A DNA stretch of 64,000 nucleotides from Rhynchospora pubera (taxonomy: Eukaryota; Streptophyta; Magnoliopsida; Poales; Cyperaceae): positions 167,282,144 through 167,346,143 of the forward strand of contig CM051461.1 of assembly GCA_028095005.1 (NCBI GenBank), written 5' to 3'. Shown one piece after another: positions 23,601-34,300 of the stretch. A program made the translations under genes and the position numbers. The notes under the pieces were generated by a model. That model saw nothing but the letters and a program-made list of their open reading frames with translations. It was not told the DNA's origin and did not search any database. How positions within the stretch are numbered: position 1 is the stretch's first letter; each line of letters begins with the position of its first letter.

Positions 23601-25828
23601 TCTATTAAGGGCATCAATCCTTCCTTGGTAATAGTCAATGGCATCTACCCTTCTACCACAACAGCCCAGAAAGCCAACCTAAAATAAAATTTAAACAATA
23701 TAGGATATTGAGTGAAGTATTAGTCAAGATGTATTACCAATTCTACTGATCACAGAGGTTAGGTACAGGACAGATCAAGTATCAGAGCCAAATTTCAAAA
23801 CATCAAAACCACTCTCAGTTTGATATCAGCTTAACTTCATAATAAAAAAAAATCCAGCTTATCTTCTATAGAACTTGGTACAAATTGGTACAAACTAGCA
23901 TTAGAAGATGTATTAAAGAGTAAAGACTAAAGAGTTACCTTAGTGGTTGGCCTCCTTCCAGGATGCCTTTCAAATTTGCGCTGATAGTAATCCAACCAAT
24001 TCTGAAGTCTCTCTTTTCTCTTTATCAGCTTACCAAATTTATTTGCATTATACACAGGCTAAACACAAAAGAACGATCATCAGAAACAACAACAATATAC
24101 TAAACTAGTGGTATCTAAAATAATATAACTAATTACAGTACCTGTTGAATGAGATAGTGGTCAGGGTGGTTTCTTCGAAAGAATTCATCAACTGTCTCAG
24201 CTGTTGAGTGACCCACCACATTTGGTACATTAGTTACTACAACCTATATTTTACAATTTATCAAGACATATTTTAATGGGATATATCAGGAACTGAAATT
24301 GAAATGTGATGTATGTGTTAAGTACTAACAGTGAATTGGTCGACACGCCGTTGTTGTGAGGCCATAAAATGCAATCTCATGAAGGCCACATTGTTGTACT
24401 CTTTGTACAGCATGTAACATGTCCATAAAGTGAATATGTATGCCATTAATAAATGAACAAAGAATCTGAAATTAAACAAGAGAAAAACGATAATTATTAT
24501 TATCTTCTGTTTTGAGCTCCAATTGGACAGTCTATAGTGGAAAATTCAAGGGGTAGAATTGGGAAAAGTAGAAATAGTGCGTTAATAGCAATGCAAAGTC
24601 TCCACATCCACTGCCACAGAGTGGCACAATTATGTCATTTCACGTGGTTACAGATAAAATTTGGATGGTTCAGATCATGTTAGAATAAGTGGTGTGTAAT
24701 CTGATTGTGTTATCAGCAGGCCTAAAAAAACAATGGAATACTAGTGTTATCATTTTTATGGTACAGATGTGGACTCAGTAACAAGCATATCCCTTTATAA
24801 ACTTAATAAACCAATATTCTCTGAAATTACCTTTGTGACCCGGGGCTAACATTGGATATAGAGAGCTTATCAATGTCACTAAACACTACTTCCTTTTTCA
24901 GATTTAATAGAGTGCCACCAGAAACATTTACTGGTACGAGAATCATGAGAGCTAATAGTGATATTGGTACAAATATCTTCAAACTGTCAATAAAATAAAT
25001 ATATAATATGTCAGAATCAATCCAAAGATTTTCAAAACATACTAGCTGCAAATTGAAATTTACCGTACTGTTCTGCCACAACCACAATGGTTCACGACCT
25101 GACTGAGTTTGGTACAAATAATGAGGAAAATATGTGCACAACAAGGTGCCAACTAAAGTTTTTTTTTGAAGTAAATATACTTAAATAAAGTGGAGGACAT
25201 AAATTTGTTTTCTTTCAGCTAGATCATACTTTTATAATGTTCAATTAAGCCCAATTACACAATAATGTGAAGTATCAAGCATACCAAGAGAACCGGCCAT
25301 GTTGTAAAAAGTAGAAAGAATACAAAAGAAGCCAATTTATGCAAGCACAAACTAGTATTATCCCAAACCAACAAAAAATCTCTCCTAATTTCTAAATTCA
25401 CTCCAATGAACCACCAAAAAAAATAATAAATAATAAAAAAAGAGCATAATATTAAAGGACGGTGTATCAATATTTTCTATAAACCCCAAAATAAAAAAAT
25501 CAAATAAATTATTCACTTACCCGAGAATGTAAATTCGAAGATAAACAGCAGAATCCAACCCAGCATGCTTAATTATTTCAGCTTCGCTCATCCTCAATGC
25601 ACCAGGTATCCAGTTTAAAAATGTAAAATAAGTCCATATATTCAAATTGACAAATTTGCTTATGCCCTGTGCCATAGACCGGGTCCTTGAACCATTGAGG
25701 TACCATTTTGGGTTATAAACTCTGTCATTCACAGGTTGAATTCTCAAAACAGCAAACAGGAGTAGAAACGCAAAACCACTCACTATGTTTATAAAAGCTG
25801 ACACTCCTAAATCCTCCAGTGTAGCCAT
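20690..25828 (-). CDS. CSC1-like / OSCA mechanosensitive cation channel
   Basis: Eleven exons: 25828-25521, 24983-24831, 24465-24330, 24243-24142, 24058-23939, 23678-23598, 23263-22923, 22760-22515, 22263-21939, 21253-21020 and 20923-20690. They total 2280 nt, keep frame throughout, and give 759 residues, the usual size. OSCA/CSC1 proteins form hyperosmolality- and stretch-activated, calcium-permeable channels in plant membranes. Family hallmarks in order: N-terminal membrane segment and LRIQPVNDRVYNPKWYL (about 29-45), the second segment with FSDIDKLSISN (about 136-146), a cytosolic RNA-binding-like region with QNWLDYYQ and TQQSKNPTRWLTEWAPEPRD (about 200-350), then the 7-TM core with FLQGFLPGLALKIFL, TFFMTYIMVDGW and LVYAVVTPILLPFILVFF, and a C-terminal tail ending PSPSPPHYVYHYEFEP. 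The start is the Met of MATLEDLGVSAF, matching the family N terminus. No frameshift or missing exon is seen. Closest to the AtCSC1-like/OSCA1 branch; the exact subfamily number is not assigned. Confidence 0.95.
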
Positions 25829-26498
25829 TTCTGACTAAATTGGTAAAACCCAGCAAAATTTAGTGGAAAGGTTGACAAAATTTAAACTACATACGATAAA
25901 AATTGGGAATTCATGGAAAGGTAAGAAGGGGTGGGAGAGAGTAAAGAGACGAAAAGGAATGCAAAAGTCTGGAGCTTAAAGCGCGCGCATTTAATGGGGG
26001 TTTAGTGGAGCACTTGACTAATAGGTACAATTTCACAAAGAATCAATGATGACACTATGCTTTGCTGGGAAATTGTGAAGAAAATGATGGAAAACAAGGC
26101 AAAAGTTGGCGACTTTTTAGTGAAAGTAAATGGGTAAAAATTGAAGAAGATCAGAATTTGAGCTACGCTACTACTAATGTAGAAACGGAGAACGAGCCCA
26201 ACCCCATTACCAAAAGCGGGAAACTTTCTAGCGATAAAAAGGGAAGTGAAAAAAGAAAAGAAGTGTGAATGCAGGTGAAATGCTATGAGGAACAAGAAAG
26301 GAGGTTGGGTCGTGCAAGGCAAGAATAAGCCAGACTGTGAATTGGAAAGGATTGGATTATGGGAAAGATCAAAATGGGAGTTCGTGGAGGCCAGCGAGCA
26401 CCGAATTTATTACTTTATTCTTTTGGTAATATTCATTCATTAGTTTTATTAACTATACTCGACGGTTCCCCCCACCAACATTGGTGGGGTAGTGGAGT

Positions 26499-26521
26499 GG
26501 GGACGGGGACGGGGACTGGGG
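26499..26521 (+). other. Canonical G-quadruplex motif
   Basis: Four GGGG runs separated by AC, AC and ACT, directly after an 8-9 bp stem-loop (26468-26487). It lies about 670 bp upstream of the CSC1-like start codon, so it may be in that promoter or just beyond. Confidence 0.75.
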
Positions 26522-27702
26522 AAGAAAGATTGCGCAAAGTACTGCCGAAGATAAAATAATAAACTGGAATTGTTCCTGCTCCTGGAGCGCAGTTTCAAAA
26601 AAAAAAAAAAGTTCATACACATACTGAAATTTTTTTTTCTGAATTATTATTAGATTAAAGAATTCATAAAAGTGTAAAATTAAATATATTACGATACATA
26701 TATGATATAGCCATGGAAAGGATAATGGTTGAACAAAACCGTCTTAATTAATTGCTTAGAAAAAACAAGTACATCAAGATGGTTAAATTTTTAAAATTTT
26801 AACCATATCAAATAATGTATGTCTTCCATTGCGCAATCTTCCAAATGAGTTTTTTGTATTATTTAAAAAAACAATAATTCATTTAAAAACTATTTTCCAG
26901 CTTTTTTATATAATTAAACTATCGACTGCTTTAGCTAATAAATTATTTGGAAACTCATACAAAGCTACATACAAAAGTACTAATAAAATTTGCAGAATGT
27001 TTTTCATACGTGTGAAAAGAAAAGAAAAAATCTGATTGATTTTTTACATCAGTCTTAAAAAATATGTTACGTGAAATAGTAAATAATGCTCAAAAAGCTG
27101 CAAAAGGAGTAAAGGTTCACCTCAGTAAGGCATGACAAAGATAGAAAGCGCTAGTTTGTTTCGGAAAAGACTCATAAATTTTTTTTTAACATAATTTAAC
27201 TTTAAAAGAAAATACTTTGTTCAGGTAGTTAGCTTATGTCCCCAAATAGCTTCATCCTTTTTTTTTTATGGCACCACTTAAATTATTTATTGCAGGGACT
27301 AGTGCTACCATTGACGTCAATATTTCCTGCAGGTACTTTTTTTTTATCAGAACAAAATTTACTGAATTCTCTGAAAAAAAAACATAAAATTAATTTTGTT
27401 TTGTTGTGGCACAGAGTAAGGGTACCCTTACTCTGAAAGAGAGAATTATTAGTTAGCAAAAGAGAGTATTTAAACTCAGAAAGTAAAAATGGTCAATTGC
27501 CTCCATGTCTAACTCATTTTGTAATGTCTTCTTGCTGATTGATGATCCGTAGACTTGCTTAGCCTGGTTAATTAACTCGCATAGTGCATCACCAAAGAAA
27601 CAAACATCATATAGAATCTAGCCACGTGGCTGCTGTAATTAGTTTTACGTTGTTCTTGCGGTTTAGTAGACATGAAAGCGCCAACTGGCTATGGGAATTT
27701 TT

Positions 27703-27885
27703 AAGGATAATTAGTCGTACACCCCTCTAAACTTTTTAATTAGATATTTAACCCTCCAATCATTAAAAATAATAAAAAAAGTATATTTTTATTATACGTG
27801 TGATTAGAGGGGTTAATATCTAATATTAAAGATTGGAGGGATAAATATCCAATTAAAAAAAAGATTAGAGGGGTAATTATCCTTT
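27703..27885. mobile_element. MITE with AAGGATAATTA ends
   Basis: The ends AAGGATAATTAGTCG and, inverted, AAGGATAATTACCCCTC are followed by similar CCCCTCTAA motifs and a palindromic interior (ATTAGAGGGGTTAATATC / complement). T-rich flanks prevent an unambiguous target duplication. Confidence 0.6.
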
Positions 27886-28547
27886 CTTTTTTTGTGTGGG
27901 TTCAAGGCATGCCCGAATTGGTTGCCTATATCACACTCTCAAGTTCCAAACTAACATTTTTGCATTTTAGTGGAAAAGGAGAAATAAAAGAGCGATCACT
28001 CACAGAGTCACAGTTCTGGCTTCCTTTGCGCATGTCCACAGCGGAACTCGTCTTACATTAAAAAAGAAAACAAAAATGCATGAAAAATGTAAAATTATCG
28101 ACATCCATAAAAGTTAATGCCGGTAAATAAAAAATATAAAAAAAATTTTCCGTATCGAAACACCAAGTTATTGCTGGCCATTTTTGCGCAAAGGATGTAT
28201 CGCCGATTTAAAATTTTTATTATAAAACGAAACGTTTTTTTTTTTTAAAGAAAAATACGGTTCTAAAAAGATCCTATCACAAATTTAAAGTCCCACAAAA
28301 GGTTTCTTTCTAAACTAGAAATATCGGAGGGTAATTTATGACGGAATTCAATTCAGATATATGCAAGGAATTGCCCAAAATTAAATGACTTCATAGCCAA
28401 ACCATTGTTATGATTCACACAGTCCAACGTGTCTATTTCGATCTAAAAATAATAACCAGAAGGACGTTCCTTATCACTAATGCTTGACACGCAAACATAA
28501 CCAGCACAAGGCTTATCAATCTTCATAAAAGAATTAATTTGTTCATA

Positions 28548-28706
28548 GGCTCCGTTTGGATTCTATTTGAAAAGAAAGGAAAAAGGAAATAAAGAAATAA
28601 ATTTATTAGAAACAATTCAAACTCTTCACAAAATTATACAATTTACAATACTTTTTCTCACTTCTTCCCTTTTTCCCTTCTTCCCACACCTTATCCAAAC
28701 GGAGCC
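28548..28706. mobile_element. Tourist/PIF-like MITE, copy 1
   Basis: GGCTCCGTTTGGAT ends in inverted orientation, with ATA on both sides (28545-28547 and 28707-28709). The interior has the family phrase AAACTCTTCACAAA and CTTCTTCCCACACC. Confidence 0.8.
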
Positions 28707-29365
28707 ATAGGGAAAAAAGATTTTCACTTTGTTCGCCATTTGTAGCACGATATGTTATAAATTACATATACTTTTGTCAAAAGTAAAAAAAAAAATGAAC
28801 ATGCATTATGTTTAAATTTTTCATAAGTTGAATCTCAAATCAATTTAAATTTAAAATTATGCTATGTTCATACTTACCAATAAAAATATGAAAGACGTGG
28901 TACATGATAAACGGCAGGCAAATCTGAAGACAAAATACCTTGTTAGTAGTTCGATTGGCTTTAGACTATGTATATTTTTAAAATTGATTCTCACACACGG
29001 AAACTCAACTCACTCTTTCAAATTAAAGATAATCCAGTCATTGCTATAATTTGTTCCCTCAAATCTCCACCAAGAAATGTGTGGAGAATTGAACAAAGAC
29101 TGTCCTAACCCAAAAAAAAAATAAAATGATGACCACGAAGCAAGCAAGCAACACTGCAACTGTGTAGAAGATAATCTTAAGGTTGTTAAATTAGTAGTTA
29201 CTTTATATCTTAATTTGTAATTATTATATTAGTACTAGTATTAGTATTTGGAACAGATTTACACTCGAGGAAAGGAATGATCTAACAATTATTAGTAAAA
29301 ATGTCGTTGTTGCATGTGCACAGCCATTAATGGAGCTGAAGTCCGGGCGGTTTTTGTTCCTTTTA

Positions 29366-29523
29366 GGGTGCGTTTGGATAGGTGTGGGAAGAAGGGAAGA
29401 AGGCAAGAAGTGGGAAGAAGTATTGGGAAGTGTGTAACTTTGTGAAGAGTTTGAATTGTTTATAATTTTTTTTTCTTCTTCTTCCTTCTTCTACTTCTTT
29501 CTTCCAACAATCCAAACGCACCC
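29366..29523. mobile_element. Tourist/PIF-like MITE, copy 2
   Basis: GGGTGCGTTTGGAT terminal inverted repeats with a TTA duplication (29363-29365 and 29524-29526). Inverted relative to copy 3. Confidence 0.85.
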
Positions 29524-30583
29524 TTAGAAAACCTATATTTCATTTTATTTTAATCAAATTAAAACAATGCCAACCTGCGCGGCTGCGCCTCAGCAACTTA
29601 ATTTATAGTTGCATAGGGATTGGGCATGAGCCAACATGGCGCTGATTAAGGGGAAGAAACAACATGATTTGAGGAATGTGAGCATTTTATTAAATATGCT
29701 GTAGTGGGACTTGTGTGATGGTACCGAACAATTTAGTTTTAACATCATTTAATTAAGGCGCATTTTCATTTTTTTCTTTTTTTTGTGCATAAATAAAATG
29801 TCCCCTATATCAGAATGTTACTCTTTTTTATCGATTCATGTGGTGGATGGCTGCTTCACAAAATTCATAATTTTATGGCACCAATATTTCCAGATCATAG
29901 CGCGAGGTGATGCAACAATTCTATTGCATGGTTGCCAATAGAGAGCACGCCGCGGAGAATTAGATTGGCAGCCTATAATCGTGTTTGTTTCGTTTTTATT
30001 GGGGACCACCTCGGTAATTAATAATTGATGATTCGTTACTTTCTGCACACGCGTAAAAAGGATCCCTAGGAATTCATGGATCCTATGGGACCAGCAAATT
30101 ACGGATTGGACATGCAGCTATGGTCTGAGATTACCATTTTACCTCTTCTTCTTGATTTTTTTTTTTCTATTTGTTTATTTTCTTGTATATTCAGGAACGG
30201 AGCTAGAAAGAAAAATTAAGAGGTGCTAATTTGAAATTTTACACATAATTATATTATTTATATCAAAATTAACTTAATGGTTTAAATTTAAATATATTCC
30301 CCTAGCCTACTCAACTCTATTTTTCCGGTGTACTTTCAGCTATATATCCTTATGAAACTATTATTACTGGCTGCAGAAGAAAAATTGGAAAAAAAATTCT
30401 AAAAGCCAGGCTGGGCTCGATAAAAAAAAATGATGCATACTGTTACACAATGAAAGCTGGCTTTTAAAAAAGATGACTAGAAAGCTGATTTTTTTTTTTT
30501 TTTTGTGTTACATGAGCTGACTCTTTCCACCAATGACGGATGTACCATGAGTCCATGACTGAATGTAACCATTCGATTATTAA

Positions 30584-30737
30584 GGGTGCGTTTGGATCGT
30601 TGGAAGAAAGAAGAAGAAGAAGGAAGAAGAAAAAAAATTATAAACAATCCAAACTCTTCACAAAGTTACACACTTCCCAATACTTCTTCTCACTTCTTCC
30701 CTTCTTCCCTTCTTCCCACACCTATCCAAACGCACCC
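30584..30737. mobile_element. Tourist/PIF-like MITE, copy 3
   Basis: GGGTGCGTTTGGAT terminal inverted repeats with a TAA duplication (30581-30583 and 30738-30740). The interior is nearly the same as copy 2 and the copy at 56790 (AAACTCTTCACAAAGTTACA, CTTCTTCCCACACCTA). Confidence 0.85.
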
Positions 30738-31304
30738 TAAAAAGCAATCTGGAATTAGCTATCTTTTTAAGTACTTACAAAAATTATTATATGTACTTTA
30801 GGAATGTTAATGGATCGGTATGGATTAGGTGGACTTATTTTATACTATAGCTGTTAAGAATTAGTTTTATCAATATTTTATCCTTACCCGTTCAAATTTA
30901 ATTTTATATATGTACATTCCCTCTGATCTGATGTTCCTCGTCCAAAGTCAAGCCGAACAATAGCCTTACAGAAGTAAGATCATGACAGGCGATTCTTCTT
31001 AAGCGATAGTTAGATTTCTCAAAAGAGACCATTTTTTTTTTCAAAATCAACCTGAACAATAACGCGAGGATATAAGCTACACGTGTTTCTATATGATAGA
31101 AACACGAAAGAACATGGGATCAAAAGATTACAGTTTGGTAGAGATACCAAACTACAGGATGGCACATGCAAGTTAGGTACCAACCATTTAACTGACATTT
31201 CCTTATAGAAAAAGAAAACAGTAGTCTTCTGAATCCAAATAAACTACACAATAATATTCTGTATTATTTTAGTAATAAAACAGTTACACAAACTAAAAAC
31301 AATC

Positions 31305-34300
31305 CTATAATAGCTTGGCCTCAATTTCCTCAAGAGAGAGGCCTTTAGTTTCAGGTACTTTAAAAAATATGAAGAGGAGCGACGCTATGGCAATAACACC
31401 AAATCCTGCGAACAGGATTGCTGTCCCGACCCATGCCTGTTATCAAATTGATTGAAAAGGAAACATTAAGATTTTGAAGTTCTCACACATGTTTCTAGAT
31501 GAACTGGAGGCCTGAACCAATGGCCCACTTAGCAAAGAAAACGTGCAAAGAATACAAGAGAATCGCAGGGAGAGCTTGGAAAACCTTTTCGTTTTTTGCA
31601 AGTTATGCAAGAAAAAATTCCCTGTATTTGCCAATAAACCCCAACAATACACATTTTGCAAATAGCCCAAAAACCTCCCCGTTTTTTACAACACTAATCA
31701 ATTAGAATAATGCTGCCAAAAATTCAAAAGTTAAAAGTGATCTACTAATGATATCACTCCTAATTAACCTTTTGAGTGTTTTTGTTAAGCTGAAATGTGA
31801 AAAGTAAAAGCAAGCAAGAAGAAATTATAGGTGATGTACAAAGTTTTCTTGAAGTGGTAACCTAGGGATTCAGTCAGGATTAGACAGTGTTTTAAATATT
31901 GTACCGGCACTCAAACCGGTGAGGCTACCGGTATGGGGTTTACCGAGGTTTATCGGTTTACAAACCGGGTATAATAATATATAAAGGTCTATGTATACCA
32001 AGACAATCTTGTGGCCCAGTGGTTAAGTATCTTGTCTTTTATTGTAAAAACCAGGGTTCGATTCCCAGCGTTTTTCTGGTTCAAAATAACAAACCGGCCG
32101 GTTCAATTACCGGTTTCCCCGGTTTAAACGGTTTCTTTCCAGTTTTTTCCAGTTCGTCAAAAGTCCGGTTTTATGGGATAAACCTACCGGACCAGGGTCC
32201 GGTTCACAGTAAATCCGGTTGAACCGGCCAGTCCGGTACGATTATTTAAACACTGGGATTAGAGAAACCAATGTAGTCATATTTTGGATTTCACGGACCA
32301 TAACTAAATTTTAAAATTAAGATGAAATATCGTAAGTAATCGACAGAAAACCTGAAAATTACCTCCAAGGGTGAGAATGCAAAAGTCACAAGGGCATTAG
32401 AGCCAAAATTCACGAGCACAGCTATGCTCAAACCACGACCTCTCAGGCGCAAAGGGAAAATTTCAGATATCATCAGCCATCCAATCGGACCAAACGACAG
32501 CTGGATAATTCAAATTAGATTATATTAATAAAATAGATAACTGTTGAATTTGAATTGAATTGAAATTAGATTATATTAACAGTATAGTTTACCTGATAGC
32601 AGCCCACATAGAGGAGAAGTGCAACCACAGCCACTGCAGGGATTGCCTTCAGCAAGGTATAGTACGACGACAACAAGAACAGTGATATTGCCTGCATCAG
32701 TAAATAGTTATTTTATTTTCTACATCGATGCAACCTTATGTTGGCACCAGTTGCTCATAATGGTAAAAAAGACGTACAATGCCAGTGACGCCACCAAGAA
32801 GAAGAGGTCTTCTACCAAGCTTGTCTACTACTAGAACCGCAATTCCAGTCATAATTAACTGTGCACAGAAATAAATTAGAAAAAGGACCACCATCTTTTA
32901 ACAACAGAAAAAGAATAAAAAAGAAAGCAAAGATTTTAAGGTTTTACCTTGAACAATCCAAGAAGCACAGATACACGGGTAGCATCGGATGCAGCAGAAA
33001 ATCCTGCACTCTGTCAAGAGCAACAAAAAAATTAAAATAATTTAGTCAATTTTATTTACGCGTGATCTGATTAATGTATTTTAACAGCAAGTATCATTTT
33101 TGTAAATTGTAATACTTTTTAATGAATGAAAATTGCTGTCTTTTAGCCAACCCTAGAAAAATAAAAAATTAGGATAGAGCTGTATTCAAAGTACCTGGAG
33201 AATAGTTGCAGCATAATATAACACGCTTGGTTGTCCAGTCACCTGCATTAGAAGCAATGAACAAAAAGTTACCTAAATATCAGAACTTCAGAAGTAAAAT
33301 GAATACTTAAACCAGTCCAGCGATTCCAGCACCAATAAGACAAATAATATAGTTTCAAATTTGAAAAGAGAAACATTATAGAAACCTGCTGAAAAATCAC
33401 CAAACCACAACCAATAGTCATGGCCTTAAGGCACTTTCCTTGAAAAATCTCAGTAAAACTGATGTTTTTCTCCTCATCAGCATAGGCTAAATCAGCCAAT
33501 ATCAAATCAACTTGGTTTACTGTTGAAGTATCAACTGGCTTGCCCCTGAGCCGGCACAAACAGGAAACAGCGAACTCCTTGGTTTCTGGAATGCTCCCCT
33601 TTCCTTGTACAGAGCACAACAGAAGCCACCTAGGAGATGGCGGAAGCCACCACATGCCAATTGCCATAATTACACATATGGGTGCGCTTGCAGCATACAC
33701 ATATCGCCACCCTGAGACAAGGTCGACAAACAGACTGCCAAAAATGTACCCAAGCTGCACAAAGTTTTATCAGTTTATAATATGTAAGGGTGGGGTATAA
33801 GAAGGGCGTAGACCTGATAGATACTATCCATTTGATACATAATTTGGTAAAGCTGCTTTTCAAGGAATTATATTGCTAGAGAAATTCCAAATAAAGAAGC
33901 AAATTATACGAATGAAAAAGCAATTAAGTAAACTTCACATGAATTCACATCTGTCAAAAAAAAGTTTTGCAAAACAGCCCTTGTGTTATCCTTAGAAAAT
34001 AAAACAACATAATAAGCAGTTAGACTAATCTACACTGTTGGAGAAATTTAATTAAAAAGTATCATCTTTTACAAACAAAGACCAAAATACCCTTACTGCC
34101 CTATGTTCAACTCACAACCCTTTCATATTCCCGCCTTCCTCTAGAAAAAGGAAAAAAAAATCAATGTTTAACTTAATAGTTTTCCAAATCGTTATTCACT
34201 GCCCTGAGTCTATGAGCAACTTAGAAGCAGATTTGTGACATATTGGACCTCCATTTTCTATATCCTCGAAGAACTTAACAATCGTATTATTTTGTCTTTG

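Larger units (their letters stand above)
25829..28547. other. 5' flank of the CSC1-like gene and intergenic DNA
   Basis: No second gene recognised. It holds a G-quadruplex motif (26499-26521), a hairpin CCCCACCAA/TTGGTGGGG (26468-26487) and a MITE at 27703-27885. The plus and minus frames at 26002-26322 overlap the promoter region and have no domain. Confidence 0.45.
28710..31304. other. Intergenic, downstream of the sugar transporter, with two further MITEs
   Basis: No gene recognised. Besides the MITEs at 29366-29523 and 30584-30737 it is AT-rich sequence with several poly(T) or poly(A) runs. The 3' untranslated region of the minus-strand transporter is expected at its right edge. Confidence 0.45.

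Noticed and set aside
32012..32065. tRNA gene
   Set aside because: Same as above, despite the perfect B-box.
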